Source: WHSW01 sp963821345 (GTDB lineage: Bacteria; Actinomycetota; Thermoleophilia; Solirubrobacterales; 70-9). From it: a stretch of 64,000 nt of DNA. The position numbers and the translations under genes were made by a program. The stretch is from positions 1,116,001 to 1,180,000 of the forward strand of contig CAWGDM010000001.1 in NCBI GenBank assembly GCA_963821345.1, in the 5' to 3' direction. Below the pieces are notes generated by a model. The model was not told the origin of the DNA. It worked only from the letters and a program-made list of their open reading frames with translations, and did no database searches. How positions within the stretch are numbered: the first letter of the stretch is position 1; every line of letters begins with the position of its first letter. Below are positions 15,249 to 33,301 of this stretch, in pieces.

Positions 15249-16295
15249 TCAGCGGTCGGCGGCGGCCTGGAACGCGCCCCAGGCCGGCTTCGCCTCGCCG
15301 TCGAGGTCGAAGAGCCCGGCGTGTGCGCAGAACGAGCAGAACGGCTCGATCGCCTCGGTGTCCTGCCAGGCGTACCAGTCGACGTCGGAGATCCGCCAGC
15401 GAGGGTGGCGGCCGCTGAGCAGGTCGAATGAGTTCCGCAGCAGGTTCGCCTGGCCGTGCGGCCCGACCACCAGCGGCGCCGCGCGGTCGCCATCCGAGGC
15501 CCAGCCGAGTTCGGTCACCGCCAGCGGGGTGCGCTCGTCGCCGGCGTCGCGCATCACCTCACGGGCGAGGTTGATCTGGCGACGCAGATAGGTGAGTCCG
15601 GGGGAGTATGGGTGCAGGGCGACGTAGTCGAAGTCGCGCTCGATCCGGCGATGGTCGTAGAGGTCGCCCAGGAATCTCCACCAGCGCAGCCCGTTGCGGA
15701 CCGAGGCGACCCCGGCAAGCATCAACTTTGCCCGCGGGTCGACGCCGCGGATCGCCGCGGCCGAGATCCGGACCAGGCGGGCGTACTCGTCGGCCGATGG
15801 CTCCGGGTCCCAGTAGAAGTCGAAGTTCGGCTCGTTCCACAACTGCCAGCGACGGATCGGGTGAGGCCGCCCGGCCCGCCCGCTCCAGAACTCGCCGCCC
15901 GGCCCGTAGCGCCCGACCAGCGCCGCGAGGAAGGCCCGCCACGCCGCCCGGTCGGCGGCCGAGTCCAGCGGCGGATGGGACTCGGTGGGATTGACCCATT
16001 CCGGCGAGCCGTAAACGATCGGCAGCAGCGAGATCCGGTGGCGCGCGGCGGCCTCGACGACCGGGTCGACGCCGCTCCAGTCGTAGCTGCCGCGGGCCGG
16101 CTCAACCAGCCTACGTCGAAGCACGAACCGCAGCGTCTGGACCCCGCCGCGGTCCATGCGGGCGAAGTCGCGATCGGTCAGCGGCGCCTGCGAGACGACG
16201 CCGAACGCCGGCCGCGCGGCCGCAGGCGCGGCGGCCACGGCCACCAGCGCAAGCGCGGCCATGACGACGGCGATCGGTTTGGCGGCTGTCGGCAT
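15249..16295 (-). CDS. Secreted clan-A (TIM-barrel) glycoside hydrolase
   Basis: A 348-residue protein starting MPTAAKPIAVVMAALALVAV, with an Ala-rich signal peptide ending near AAPAAARP. Catalytic residues of GH clan A are visible: the acid/base Glu in LWNEPN and the nucleophile Glu in VTELGW. The layout resembles GH5/GH39-like families; the exact family and substrate are unclear. Longer in-frame starts exist up to 16430, but the signal peptide fixes ATG 16295. The upstream region is shared with the divergent rplJ promoter. Confidence 0.82.
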   Translation of the reverse strand: MPTAAKPIAVVMAALALVAVAAAPAAARPAFGVVSQAPLTDRDFARMDRGGVQTLRFVLRRRLVEPARGSYDWSGVDPVVEAAARHRISLLPIVYGSPEWVNPTESHPPLDSAADRAAWRAFLAALVGRYGPGGEFWSGRAGRPHPIRRWQLWNEPNFDFYWDPEPSADEYARLVRISAAAIRGVDPRAKLMLAGVASVRNGLRWWRFLGDLYDHRRIERDFDYVALHPYSPGLTYLRRQINLAREVMRDAGDERTPLAVTELGWASDGDRAAPLVVGPHGQANLLRNSFDLLSGRHPRWRISDVDWYAWQDTEAIEPFCSFCAHAGLFDLDGEAKPAWGAFQAAADR

Positions 16296-16340
16296 CCTCT
16301 GAATCAAAACGATCGCGTGCGCGAAGTTGTGGCGACCCGC

Positions 16341-16500
16341 TACCATCGCGCGTCCAACCGCCCGAGACCGTCGGCGGGGCCGCGAGAGTCGAGGCCCGGA
16401 AGACCGGCGCAGGTGAGTTCGAGAGCCCACGCTTTTCGAGCCTGCCTGCGCGCAGGCTCTTTTCGTCGGTGGGGGCAGATTCGGACCAGGACCTCACCAG
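16341..16500 (+). promoter_or_regulatory. rplJ-rplL promoter and L10-type leader
   Basis: TACCAT (16341-16346) is a plausible -10. The transcript would have a leader of about 150 nt containing GGAAGACCGGCGCAGGTGAG (about 16398-16417), the conserved motif of bacterial L10 leaders, where the L10(L12)4 complex binds to repress translation. The leader ends in a terminator-like hairpin. Assignment is by motif recollection. Confidence 0.6.
16438..16463 (+). terminator. Terminator-like hairpin in the rplJ leader
   Basis: A perfect 8-bp stem GAGCCTGC (16438-16445) / GCAGGCTC (16452-16459), 6-nt loop, then TTTT. It lies 38 nt before the rplJ start, so it could act as an attenuator rather than an end-of-operon terminator. 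Confidence 0.6.
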
Positions 16501-17281
16501 ATGGACAGAACACAGAAGGAAACCGCGGTCGCCGAGCTCACCGATGGGCTCAAGGACGCCGACGCGATCTTCGCGGTCGACTATCGCGGGATCAGCGTCA
16601 CCGACGCCGCCGAATTGCGCGGCAAGCTGCGCGAGGCCGACGCTGTGTTCAAGGTGGTCAAGAACCGGCTCGCCAAGCGCGCCGCCGCCGACGCGGGCGC
16701 CGACCGAGCTCGACGAGCTGCTGGTCGGCCCGACCGCGCTGACGCTGATCAAGGGCGACGCCGTGATCGCCGCCAAGGCGATCGCCGACTTCGCCAAGGA
16801 GCACGAGGAGCTCGAGTACAAGGGCGGGATCATGGACGGGGCGACGCTCGACCCCGATGGCTTCAAGGTGATCGCCCGCCTGCCGGGCCTCGACGCGCTC
16901 CGCGGCCAGCTGGTCGGGGTCGCCGCGAGCCCGATCACCGGCCTGGTCCGCGGGCTCGGCTCGATGGTGTCCGGGCTTGCGGTCGCGCTCGGCCAGATCG
17001 CCGAGCAGGGCCTGGTCAGCGGCGAGCCCCCGGCCGCCGAGGAGGAGGCACCAGCCGAGGAGCCCGCCGATCAGGCCGAGGCTCCGGCCGAGGACGAGCC
17101 CGCCGAGGAGGAGGCTCCGGCCGAGGAGCCCGCCGCGGAGGCGGAAGAGACTTCGGAGGCCCCCGTGGAGGAGGCCTCAGATGAGAACGACGACAACGAA
17201 GCGGAGTCGTCCGAGGAATCCGAGCCGGAAGGCTCAGAGTCCGAGGATTCGGATTCCGAGACGACTACCGAGGAGGAATAG
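16501..17281 (+). CDS. rplJ: 50S ribosomal protein L10; one frameshift; acidic C-terminal tail
   Basis: The stalk base protein L10. The N-terminal part is in one frame (MDRTQKETAVAELTDGLKDA to KNRLAKRAAADAGA); one extra base near 16700 shifts it to the frame that continues ELDELLVGPTALTLIKGD to the end. The repaired protein has about 259 residues. The L10 core with its L12-binding helix ends near residue 175; the last 85 residues are a Glu/Ala/Pro tail then a Glu/Ser/Asp tail. Usual L10 is 165-180 residues. The frameshift is most likely a sequence error because the gene is essential. Confidence 0.92.
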
Positions 17282-17284
17282 AAA

Positions 17285-17671
17285 GTGGCAACCAAGGTTT
17301 CCACCGATGACTGGATCGAGGAGCTCAAGGGCATCTCGGTGCTCGAGCTCTCGGAGCGGATCAAGGCGCTCGAGGAGGAGTTCGGCGTCTCGGCGACCGC
17401 GGTCGCCGCGGCCGCGCCGGCGGCCGGCGGCGGCGACGGTGCCGCGGCCGAGGAGGAGTCGAGCACCGTCGACGTCGTCCTCACCGAGGCCGGCGAGAAG
17501 AAGATCCAGGTGATCAAGGCTGTTCGCGCTGCGACCGGCCTCGGCCTCAAGGACGCGAAGGCGCTCGTCGACGGCGCCCCGAAGCCCGTCAAGGAGGGCA
17601 TCGAGCGCGACGAGGCCGAGAAGCTCAAGTCCGAGATCGAGGAGGCGGGTGGTTCAGTCGAGCTGAAGTAA
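17285..17671 (+). CDS. rplL: 50S ribosomal protein L7/L12
   Basis: A 128-residue L7/L12. The N-terminal dimerisation helices (WIEELKGISVLELSERIKAL) are followed by an Ala/Gly hinge and the globular domain with EKKIQVIKAVRAATGLGLKD and AKALVDGAPKPVKEGI. Multiple copies form the ribosomal stalk that recruits translation factors. GTG start; 3 nt after the rplJ stop. Confidence 0.97.
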   Translation: MATKVSTDDWIEELKGISVLELSERIKALEEEFGVSATAVAAAAPAAGGGDGAAAEEESSTVDVVLTEAGEKKIQVIKAVRAATGLGLKDAKALVDGAPKPVKEGIERDEAEKLKSEIEEAGGSVELK

Positions 17672-17693
17672 CCACCCGTTCTGTGACGCACGT

Positions 17694-17723
17694 TTGTGCC
17701 TGGCGCTCAGCGTTTGGTATATT
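17694..17723 (+). promoter_or_regulatory. Promoter upstream of rpoB
   Basis: TTGTGC (17694-17699), an 18-bp spacer and TATATT (17718-17723), preceded by TGG and so of extended -10 type. It lies between the rplL stop and rpoB and gives rpoBC its own promoter with a leader of about 80 nt. Confidence 0.6.
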
Positions 17724-17807
17724 CGTGCGTCGCGCCCCGTTGAGCTCTTTGCTGCCGAATCTCTTGCGCGGGATTCGTCCCCTTCGACCATCTGAGGAGT
17801 CGCCCAG

Positions 17808-21374
<3,567 letters not shown>

Positions 21375-21384
21375 CGGGAACCAC

Positions 21385-25429
<4,045 letters not shown>

Positions 25430-25550
25430 GCAGCCGGCGTTCGCCAGTTTCGCCACGCCGCCGCGCGTGTTCTGACATCAACCGCGGGCCATGGGGGCGT
25501 CGCCACCCGCGATCCGGACGTGGTCGTCGCCGATCTGCGCGCTCAGCTCG

Positions 25551-25844
25551 CTACTTCGCCGGTTCCGCTGAGCCGCGCTCGGTAGCCCGCGCGGTCGCCG
25601 CGCGGACGGGGGCCGGTGGGGTGAAGACCCGGGTGCGACCGCCCGGCGGGCACTCGGGCACCGGCACGGCGTCGGGGCCGTGGCCGCCGCGGCGTGGTCC
25701 GCTGGGGCGCTTGGGCTCGCGCCGGAAGCGCCGGAAGCGGTGGTCGTCGGACTCGGGAGGCGCCTCCTCGGGCAGGGTCTCGGCCCTGAACGCCCACCAG
25801 ACGATGTAGAGCAGCAACCCGACGGGGATCTTCAGCACCACCAT
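25551..25844 (-). CDS. Small membrane-anchored Arg/Pro-rich protein
   Basis: A 97-residue reading from ATG 25844: one transmembrane segment (KIPVGLLLYIVWWAF), then a charged, Arg- and Pro-rich cytosolic tail (RFRRFRREPKRPSGPRRGG). The hydrophobic stretch extends upstream of the ATG in the same frame (LPPEWTSLLPILFL), so a CTG start at 25886, overlapping the end of the HAD gene, may be the true one. No family is recognised. It lies downstream of the HAD gene on the same strand. Confidence 0.55.
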   Translation of the reverse strand: MVVLKIPVGLLLYIVWWAFRAETLPEEAPPESDDHRFRRFRREPKRPSGPRRGGHGPDAVPVPECPPGGRTRVFTPPAPVRAATARATERGSAEPAK

Positions 25845-25875
25845 CAGGAAGAGGATGGGAAGGAGGCTCGTCCAC

Positions 25876-26397
25876 TCAGGCGGCAGTGTAACCGTCGCGG
25901 ACCCATGCCAAAAGGGCCTCGGTGTGGGCCTCGGTGAGCCCGATGTCCGACTCGGTCGGGCAGAGCAGGGTCGGCGCCTCGCGCTCGCGCGCCCAGGCGT
26001 GGCAGCTCTCGTCGAGCGAGTCGTCGACCCAGGCGAGCGGCCGGCCGCGCCCGTACTCGTCGAGCGCCTCGAGCTTCCAGTGCGCGGTCCCGAACCGGGC
26101 TCGGCCGTCGAAGGTCAGCACCGGCAACTCGGTCGGCAGCCCGAGGATCGTCGGCAGATGGTCGTTGGCGCGCTCCTCCCAGCCCGTCGCCCAGACCAGC
26201 TCGTAGACCTCCGCCAGGCGCAGCAGCGCCGGACCGGCCTGGTCGGAGATGCAGTGGGCCATCCCGTCGATCAGGTGGAAGCGACCCCCGAGCTCGTCGA
26301 CCGGGCCCTCGAAGCCGAACAGGCTGATCACGCCGTCGACATCGACGGCGAGCACCGGGCGACCGTCCCTGGCGGACCTGCGCTTGCGCAATGGCAC
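25876..26397 (-). CDS. HAD-superfamily-like hydrolase
   Basis: A 173-residue protein starting at GTG 26397 (MPLRKRRSARDGRPVLAVDV). HAD motif I is VDVDGVIS, with both Asp residues; WATGWEERAN sits at the motif II region (Thr) and WVDDSLD at motif IV. It resembles the HAD domain found in RNA-repair-associated proteins, and the substrate is unknown. A longer start overlapping rpsL is possible, but TACGCT lies 6 nt before this GTG, fitting a leaderless start. The gene is divergent from rpsL. Confidence 0.78.
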   Translation of the reverse strand: MPLRKRRSARDGRPVLAVDVDGVISLFGFEGPVDELGGRFHLIDGMAHCISDQAGPALLRLAEVYELVWATGWEERANDHLPTILGLPTELPVLTFDGRARFGTAHWKLEALDEYGRGRPLAWVDDSLDESCHAWAREREAPTLLCPTESDIGLTEAHTEALLAWVRDGYTAA

Positions 26398-26403
26398 GGG
26401 CTC

Positions 26404-26430
26404 AGCGTACAAATCGCGCCCTGCTATCTT
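26404..26430. promoter_or_regulatory. Back-to-back promoters of the HAD gene and rpsL
   Basis: The minus-strand -10 TACGCT (26409-26404) lies 6 nt before the HAD GTG. The plus-strand -10 TATCTT (26425-26430), preceded by TGC as an extended -10, lies 8 nt before the rpsL GTG. Only 15 bp separate them, so polymerases could not occupy both at once. Both genes appear leaderless. Confidence 0.5.
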
Positions 26431-26438
26431 CCGCCGCC

Positions 26439-26831
26439 GTGCCAAGCACCAACCAATTGATCCGCAAGGGGCGCAAGCCCCCGCAGAAGAAGGTCGCCAC
26501 CCCGGGCCTCAAGTCGGGCCAGGGGCGCAAGCGCCGAATCGCCGCGCCACAGCGCCGCGGCGTCTGCACGCGCGTCTACACCGCGACGCCGAAGAAGCCG
26601 AACTCCGCCCTGCGCAAGGTCGCCCGCGTGCGGCTCACGAACGGCATGGAGGTCACCTGCTACATCCCCGGCGAGGGGCACAACCTGCAGGAGCACTCCG
26701 TCGTCCTGATCAGGGGCGGCCGGGTCAAGGATCTGCCGGGCGTTCGCTACAAGGTGATCCGCGGAACCCTGGACGCCTCCGGCGTCTCGGACCGCAAGCA
26801 GTCCCGCTCGATGTACGGCGTCAAGCGCTAA
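26439..26831 (+). CDS. rpsL: 30S ribosomal protein S12
   Basis: A 130-residue S12 beginning MPSTNQLIRKGR from GTG 26439. The streptomycin-region motifs TPKKPNSALRKVARVRL and GEGHNLQEHSVVLIRGGRVKDLPGVRY are complete, with Lys at the usual streptomycin-sensitive positions (PKKPNS and the later GGRVKDLPG). The start codon has no Shine-Dalgarno sequence and sits 8 nt after TATCTT, suggesting a leaderless transcript. First gene of the str group. Confidence 0.97.
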   Translation: MPSTNQLIRKGRKPPQKKVATPGLKSGQGRKRRIAAPQRRGVCTRVYTATPKKPNSALRKVARVRLTNGMEVTCYIPGEGHNLQEHSVVLIRGGRVKDLPGVRYKVIRGTLDASGVSDRKQSRSMYGVKR

Positions 26832-26833
26832 GC

Positions 26834-27304
26834 ATGCCGCGCCGCGCCCGCGCTGCCATCCGTCCGGTCGAGGCCGACTCCGTTCACAGGAGCCGGCTCG
26901 TCCAGCAGGTCCTCAACAAGGTCATGAAGGACGGCAAGAAGTCGACCGCCGAGCAGATCACCTATGACGCCCTGGCGATCGTCGGCGAGCGCAGCGGCCG
27001 CGCCCCGGTCGAGGTGCTCGAGGACGCGATCAAGGAGCTGACCCCGGTGCTCGAGGTCAAGTCCCGCCGCGTCGGTGGCGCCACCTACCAGGTCCCGGTC
27101 GAGGTGCCGCCGCGCCGCGCCCGTACGCTCGCCGTCCGCTGGCTGGTCTCCTTCGCCCGCAACCGACGCGAGAAGGCGATGTCCGAGCGGCTCGCCAACG
27201 AGATCCTCGACTCGCTCTCTCAGCAGGGCGGGGCCTGGAAGCGCAAGGACGACGTCTACCGCATGGCCCAGGCCAACAAGGCCTTCGCGCACTACCGCTG
27301 GTAG
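26834..27304 (+). CDS. rpsG: 30S ribosomal protein S7
   Basis: A 156-residue S7 (MPRRARAAIRPVEADSVHRS), the standard length, containing LVQQVLNKVMKDGKKSTAE and the terminal AFAHYRW. It nucleates assembly of the 30S head. It starts 2 nt after the rpsL stop. Unusually, fusA does not follow directly: two minus-strand genes lie between. Confidence 0.97.
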   Translation: MPRRARAAIRPVEADSVHRSRLVQQVLNKVMKDGKKSTAEQITYDALAIVGERSGRAPVEVLEDAIKELTPVLEVKSRRVGGATYQVPVEVPPRRARTLAVRWLVSFARNRREKAMSERLANEILDSLSQQGGAWKRKDDVYRMAQANKAFAHYRW

Positions 27305-27329
27305 CGCGGCGCTCCCCGAATCCCTGAGC

Positions 27330-27956
27330 TCAGCCGCGCTGGCGGGCCCGCGGGCGGCGGGTGAGCCGGCTCAGGCGGCCGTCGTCGTCCGTGTGTGAGG
27401 AGGGCTCCTTCGAGCGCGGCGACGGACGCCGCGGATCGGTCGGGCGGGCGCGGCGGCTGGGCCGCAGCGAGACCAGCTGCTCGGAGGTCAGCGTCGCCAG
27501 CGCCACGCCGGTGATCGTCAGCGCCAGCGCCCCGAACAGCTCCAGGTAGAAGCCGCCCTTGGGAATCGCGTTCGCGTCGACCGACTGGCCGGGCGTGGCA
27601 GCGCAGGAATCGCCGAGCGTGCCGACGGTGTTCGCGAACCGCAGGTCGGCGAGCAGGAAGATCAGCAGCGCGAGGCCGCCCATCACCCCGACGGCGACCG
27701 CCGCCGGGCGCGAGCCGGAGTAGATCGCGACCACGAGCGCGATCACGGCGAACACCGCGACCACCATCTGCGCGTTGCTATGCCGATCGCCCGCCCCGAG
27801 CACGCACTGCGCTATCCCGCCCTGGGAGCGGAACTCGAACAGGGTCATCAGCTCGGAGGCGAACAGACAGACGGCCGCCGCGAGCACCGCGTAGGGCAAG
27901 AGCCGGGTCAGGCGGCCGAGCTGAGCGCCGTCCGCCGGCTCGGTCGCCGCGCTCAC
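27330..27956 (-). CDS. Four-helix membrane protein, unknown function
   Basis: A 208-residue protein with four predicted transmembrane helices (about residues 20-40, 63-81, 85-103 and 137-158). An extracytoplasmic segment between helices 3 and 4 and a short loop after helix 1 carry one Cys each (AQCVLG, GDSCAA) that could form a disulfide. The C-terminal 45 residues are Arg-, Pro- and Ser-rich and cytosolic. No family is recognised. It lies 37 bp downstream of the next membrane-protein gene, probably in the same operon, antisense within the str gene group. Confidence 0.75.
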   Translation of the reverse strand: MSAATEPADGAQLGRLTRLLPYAVLAAAVCLFASELMTLFEFRSQGGIAQCVLGAGDRHSNAQMVVAVFAVIALVVAIYSGSRPAAVAVGVMGGLALLIFLLADLRFANTVGTLGDSCAATPGQSVDANAIPKGGFYLELFGALALTITGVALATLTSEQLVSLRPSRRARPTDPRRPSPRSKEPSSHTDDDGRLSRLTRRPRARQRG

Positions 27957-27993
27957 GTCAGCCGCCTCAACAGCGGCGGGGTTCGGCCACGCC

Positions 27994-29202
27994 TCACAGC
28001 CTCGCCCCCTGGACCTTGCGCTTCGGCAGCTTCAGCCGCGGTTTCGGCAGCCGGCGCTTCGCCTGGCCCTGGGTGTGCTTGCGGGCGAACGCCGTGGCCT
28101 TATCGATCAGGCTCGGCCCGGTGGGCGTGGCCGCAAGCTGCTCCTTCGCCGACAGCGGGCGCAGATAGCGGGGCAACAGCAGGCCGCAGGCGATCAGGAC
28201 CGCGGCGGCGGCCAGCTGCAGCCAAAAGCCCTCCAGCAGGTTCGCCTTCGCGCCCTCGTAGGCGACCGCGGCGGCGCCCTCGTCGAGGCCCTTCGGCAGG
28301 TCGACGACGAGCGTGATCACGACGACGGCGAGCCCGATCGGGACCAGCAGCGCGGCCACCTTTCGCCGGCCGGAGAGCGCGATCACGATCGCGACCACGG
28401 CGACCGCGGCGAGCGGGACCATCAGCCAGGCGTGGGCGTTGCCGGCGATCTCGCTCTCGACCTCCGGCGCCGGGGCGACCGCGCCGACGGTCCCGGAATA
28501 GGCGTCGGAGCCGACGCTGATCGAGCGGTAGTCGAGCCATTGCGAGGCGGCCAGCGCCCCGGCGGCGACCAGGCCGACGGCGGCGACCGCACGGCCGGGG
28601 GTCACGTAGCGCGCGACCAGCCGCCCAAACGCCCGCGCCAGCCGCCACGCGGCCAGCAACAGCGGGCGGACCACGCGCAGCCACGCCTTCAGCACCCAGG
28701 CCCCGGCGACCTCGGCGGCGCTCAGCCACAGTTGCGCCGGGATCACCAGCATCTCGCGACCGAGCTTCAGCACCTCGGCGCCGACCGATCCGGCGCCGGC
28801 GGCGAACTTGCGGGCGTCGGTGGCGACAGTCCGCCGAGCACGCGACGCCGGGCTCGCGGCCGCCGGCCGTTTGGCGCCGGGCGCACGCCGCAGCCGCGGC
28901 CCGGTCCGCGAGCGCTTGCGCTCGCCGTCGCGGCTCGGCTTCGCGGTCCTCGCCTTCTCGCGCTTGGCCTCCTCGGCCTTCGGCTTCGCCGGCTCGCGCC
29001 GGGCGGACTTCTCGGCCTTGGGCGTCTCGGCCTTCGGCTTCGCGGCGCTGGGCTTCTCGCCCTTGGCCGCCCGCTTTCGGTCGGTCTTCGACTCGGCGGC
29101 GGCGCGCTTCGCGCGCGCGGCCCGACGACGTTCCTCACGCCGCTTTGCGCGCTCCCTGGCGCTGCTCTCGCGCGAGCTCGAGATCCGCTTGCGGAGGCTC
29201 AT
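27994..29202 (-). CDS. Membrane protein with long basic N-terminal region
   Basis: A 402-residue protein. Residues 1-125 are a Lys/Arg/Ala/Glu-rich low-complexity region with PKAE-type repeats, probably disordered and able to bind nucleic acid or acidic surfaces. The rest holds about four transmembrane segments (near residues 201-220, 258-276, 283-305 and 332-350) and a Lys/Arg-rich C terminus (RRLPKPRLKLPKRKVQ). No family is recognised. It is probably co-transcribed with the downstream four-helix gene. Its promoter must lie close to the fusA promoter on the opposite strand. Confidence 0.75.
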   Translation of the reverse strand: MSLRKRISSSRESSARERAKRREERRRAARAKRAAAESKTDRKRAAKGEKPSAAKPKAETPKAEKSARREPAKPKAEEAKREKARTAKPSRDGERKRSRTGPRLRRAPGAKRPAAASPASRARRTVATDARKFAAGAGSVGAEVLKLGREMLVIPAQLWLSAAEVAGAWVLKAWLRVVRPLLLAAWRLARAFGRLVARYVTPGRAVAAVGLVAAGALAASQWLDYRSISVGSDAYSGTVGAVAPAPEVESEIAGNAHAWLMVPLAAVAVVAIVIALSGRRKVAALLVPIGLAVVVITLVVDLPKGLDEGAAAVAYEGAKANLLEGFWLQLAAAAVLIACGLLLPRYLRPLSAKEQLAATPTGPSLIDKATAFARKHTQGQAKRRLPKPRLKLPKRKVQGARL

Positions 29203-29233
29203 TTTCGCCCTCTGGAGGCCATCAGGCCTCTGC

Positions 29234-29239
29234 TATAGT
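29234..29239 (+). promoter_or_regulatory. fusA-tuf promoter (extended -10)
   Basis: TATAGT preceded by TGC, an extended -10 element, lies about 230 nt upstream of fusA. No clear -35 is visible. The separate promoter is needed because the upstream str genes are cut off by antisense genes. Confidence 0.5.
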
Positions 29240-29347
29240 CATGCGTCGCTCGCGGCCCGGGCCTGCGCCCGTTCCGCGGCGGGTATTCCTTCCATGGAGA
29301 GCCGCAACACATAGGGCGTTTCCGGGCCAACTGGCGATCTTGCGCTG

Positions 29348-29367
29348 AGGCCCGTAAGGGCCTTTTT
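29348..29367 (+). terminator. Intrinsic terminator-like hairpin in the fusA leader
   Basis: AGGCCC-GTAA-GGGCCT followed by TTTT. It lies about 105 nt before fusA and after its apparent promoter, so it could attenuate fusA-tuf transcription. A short open frame precedes it (29240-29348, ending TGA just at the hairpin). Confidence 0.65.
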
Positions 29368-29471
29368 CATGCGCTGAGACCGTCTCCTGCCCGGTCGTCT
29401 CCTCCTCGCGACGGTTACCTGGTGAGCGACCCGAAACCTACAGCACACCCCACCAAGACTCCAAGACACAA

Positions 29472-31581
<2,110 letters not shown>

Positions 31582-31661
31582 ATTCTGTAATCCTCCCGGG
31601 GTTGCCCGGAGATAGACCAACTTAGAAAAAGACTCGGAAAAGAAGGAGCAAAGGGAAACAG

Positions 31662-32843
<1,182 letters not shown>

Positions 32844-32851
32844 CGATCGCA

Positions 32852-32875
32852 AGGGGCCGGCACGAGCCGGCCCTT
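32852..32875 (+). terminator. Terminator-like hairpin after tuf
   Basis: GGGCCGGC (32854-32861), loop ACGA, GCCGGCCC (32866-32873), extended by A-T and G-T pairs to AAGG/CTT. The T tract is short, so termination may be partial. Confidence 0.6.
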
Positions 32876-32907
32876 AGTACGCGGACAGGAATTCAACGGA
32901 TACGACC

Positions 32908-32943
32908 GGGGCGGCGCCCCATCCCACGGGGTGGCGCCCCTTT
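32908..32943 (+). promoter_or_regulatory. GC-rich hairpin in the rpsJ leader
   Basis: GGGGCGGCGCCCC (32908-32920) can pair with GGGGTGGCGCCCC (32928-32940) with two mismatches, followed by TTT. It lies 30 nt before rpsJ, so it may be a second terminator or a regulatory leader for the S10 operon. No strong promoter is visible between it and tuf. Confidence 0.4.
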
Positions 32944-32971
32944 CGCGCCCGCAGAGGACAACGAAGGACGA

Positions 32972-33292
32972 ATGGCAACTCTCGCCACCAGCAAAATCCG
33001 AATCCGCCTCAAGGCCTATGACCACGACGCGATCGACCGCGCGGCGCGCGAGATCGTCGAGACGGCGACCCGCACCGGCGCCTCGGTCTCCGGGCCCGTG
33101 CCGCTGCCCACCGAGCGCAACATCTACTGCGTGATCAAGTCGCCGTTCAAGGACAAGGACTCGCGTGAGCACTTCGAGATCCGCACCCACAAGCGCCTGA
33201 TCGACATCCACCAGCCGACCCCGAAGACGATCGACTCGCTGCAGCGCCTCGACGCGCTGCCGGCGGGGGTCGACATCGAGATCAAGATCTGA
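32972..33292 (+). CDS. rpsJ: 30S ribosomal protein S10 (NusE)
   Basis: A 106-residue S10 with KIRIRLKAYDHDAID, the GPVPLPTERNIYCVI loop and KRLIDIHQPTPKTIDSL. It works in the 30S head and in antitermination as NusE. It has an AAGGA site and is the first gene of the S10-spc-alpha cluster. Confidence 0.97.
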   Translation: MATLATSKIRIRLKAYDHDAIDRAAREIVETATRTGASVSGPVPLPTERNIYCVIKSPFKDKDSREHFEIRTHKRLIDIHQPTPKTIDSLQRLDALPAGVDIEIKI

Positions 33293-33301
33293 GGATTGGC
33301 G

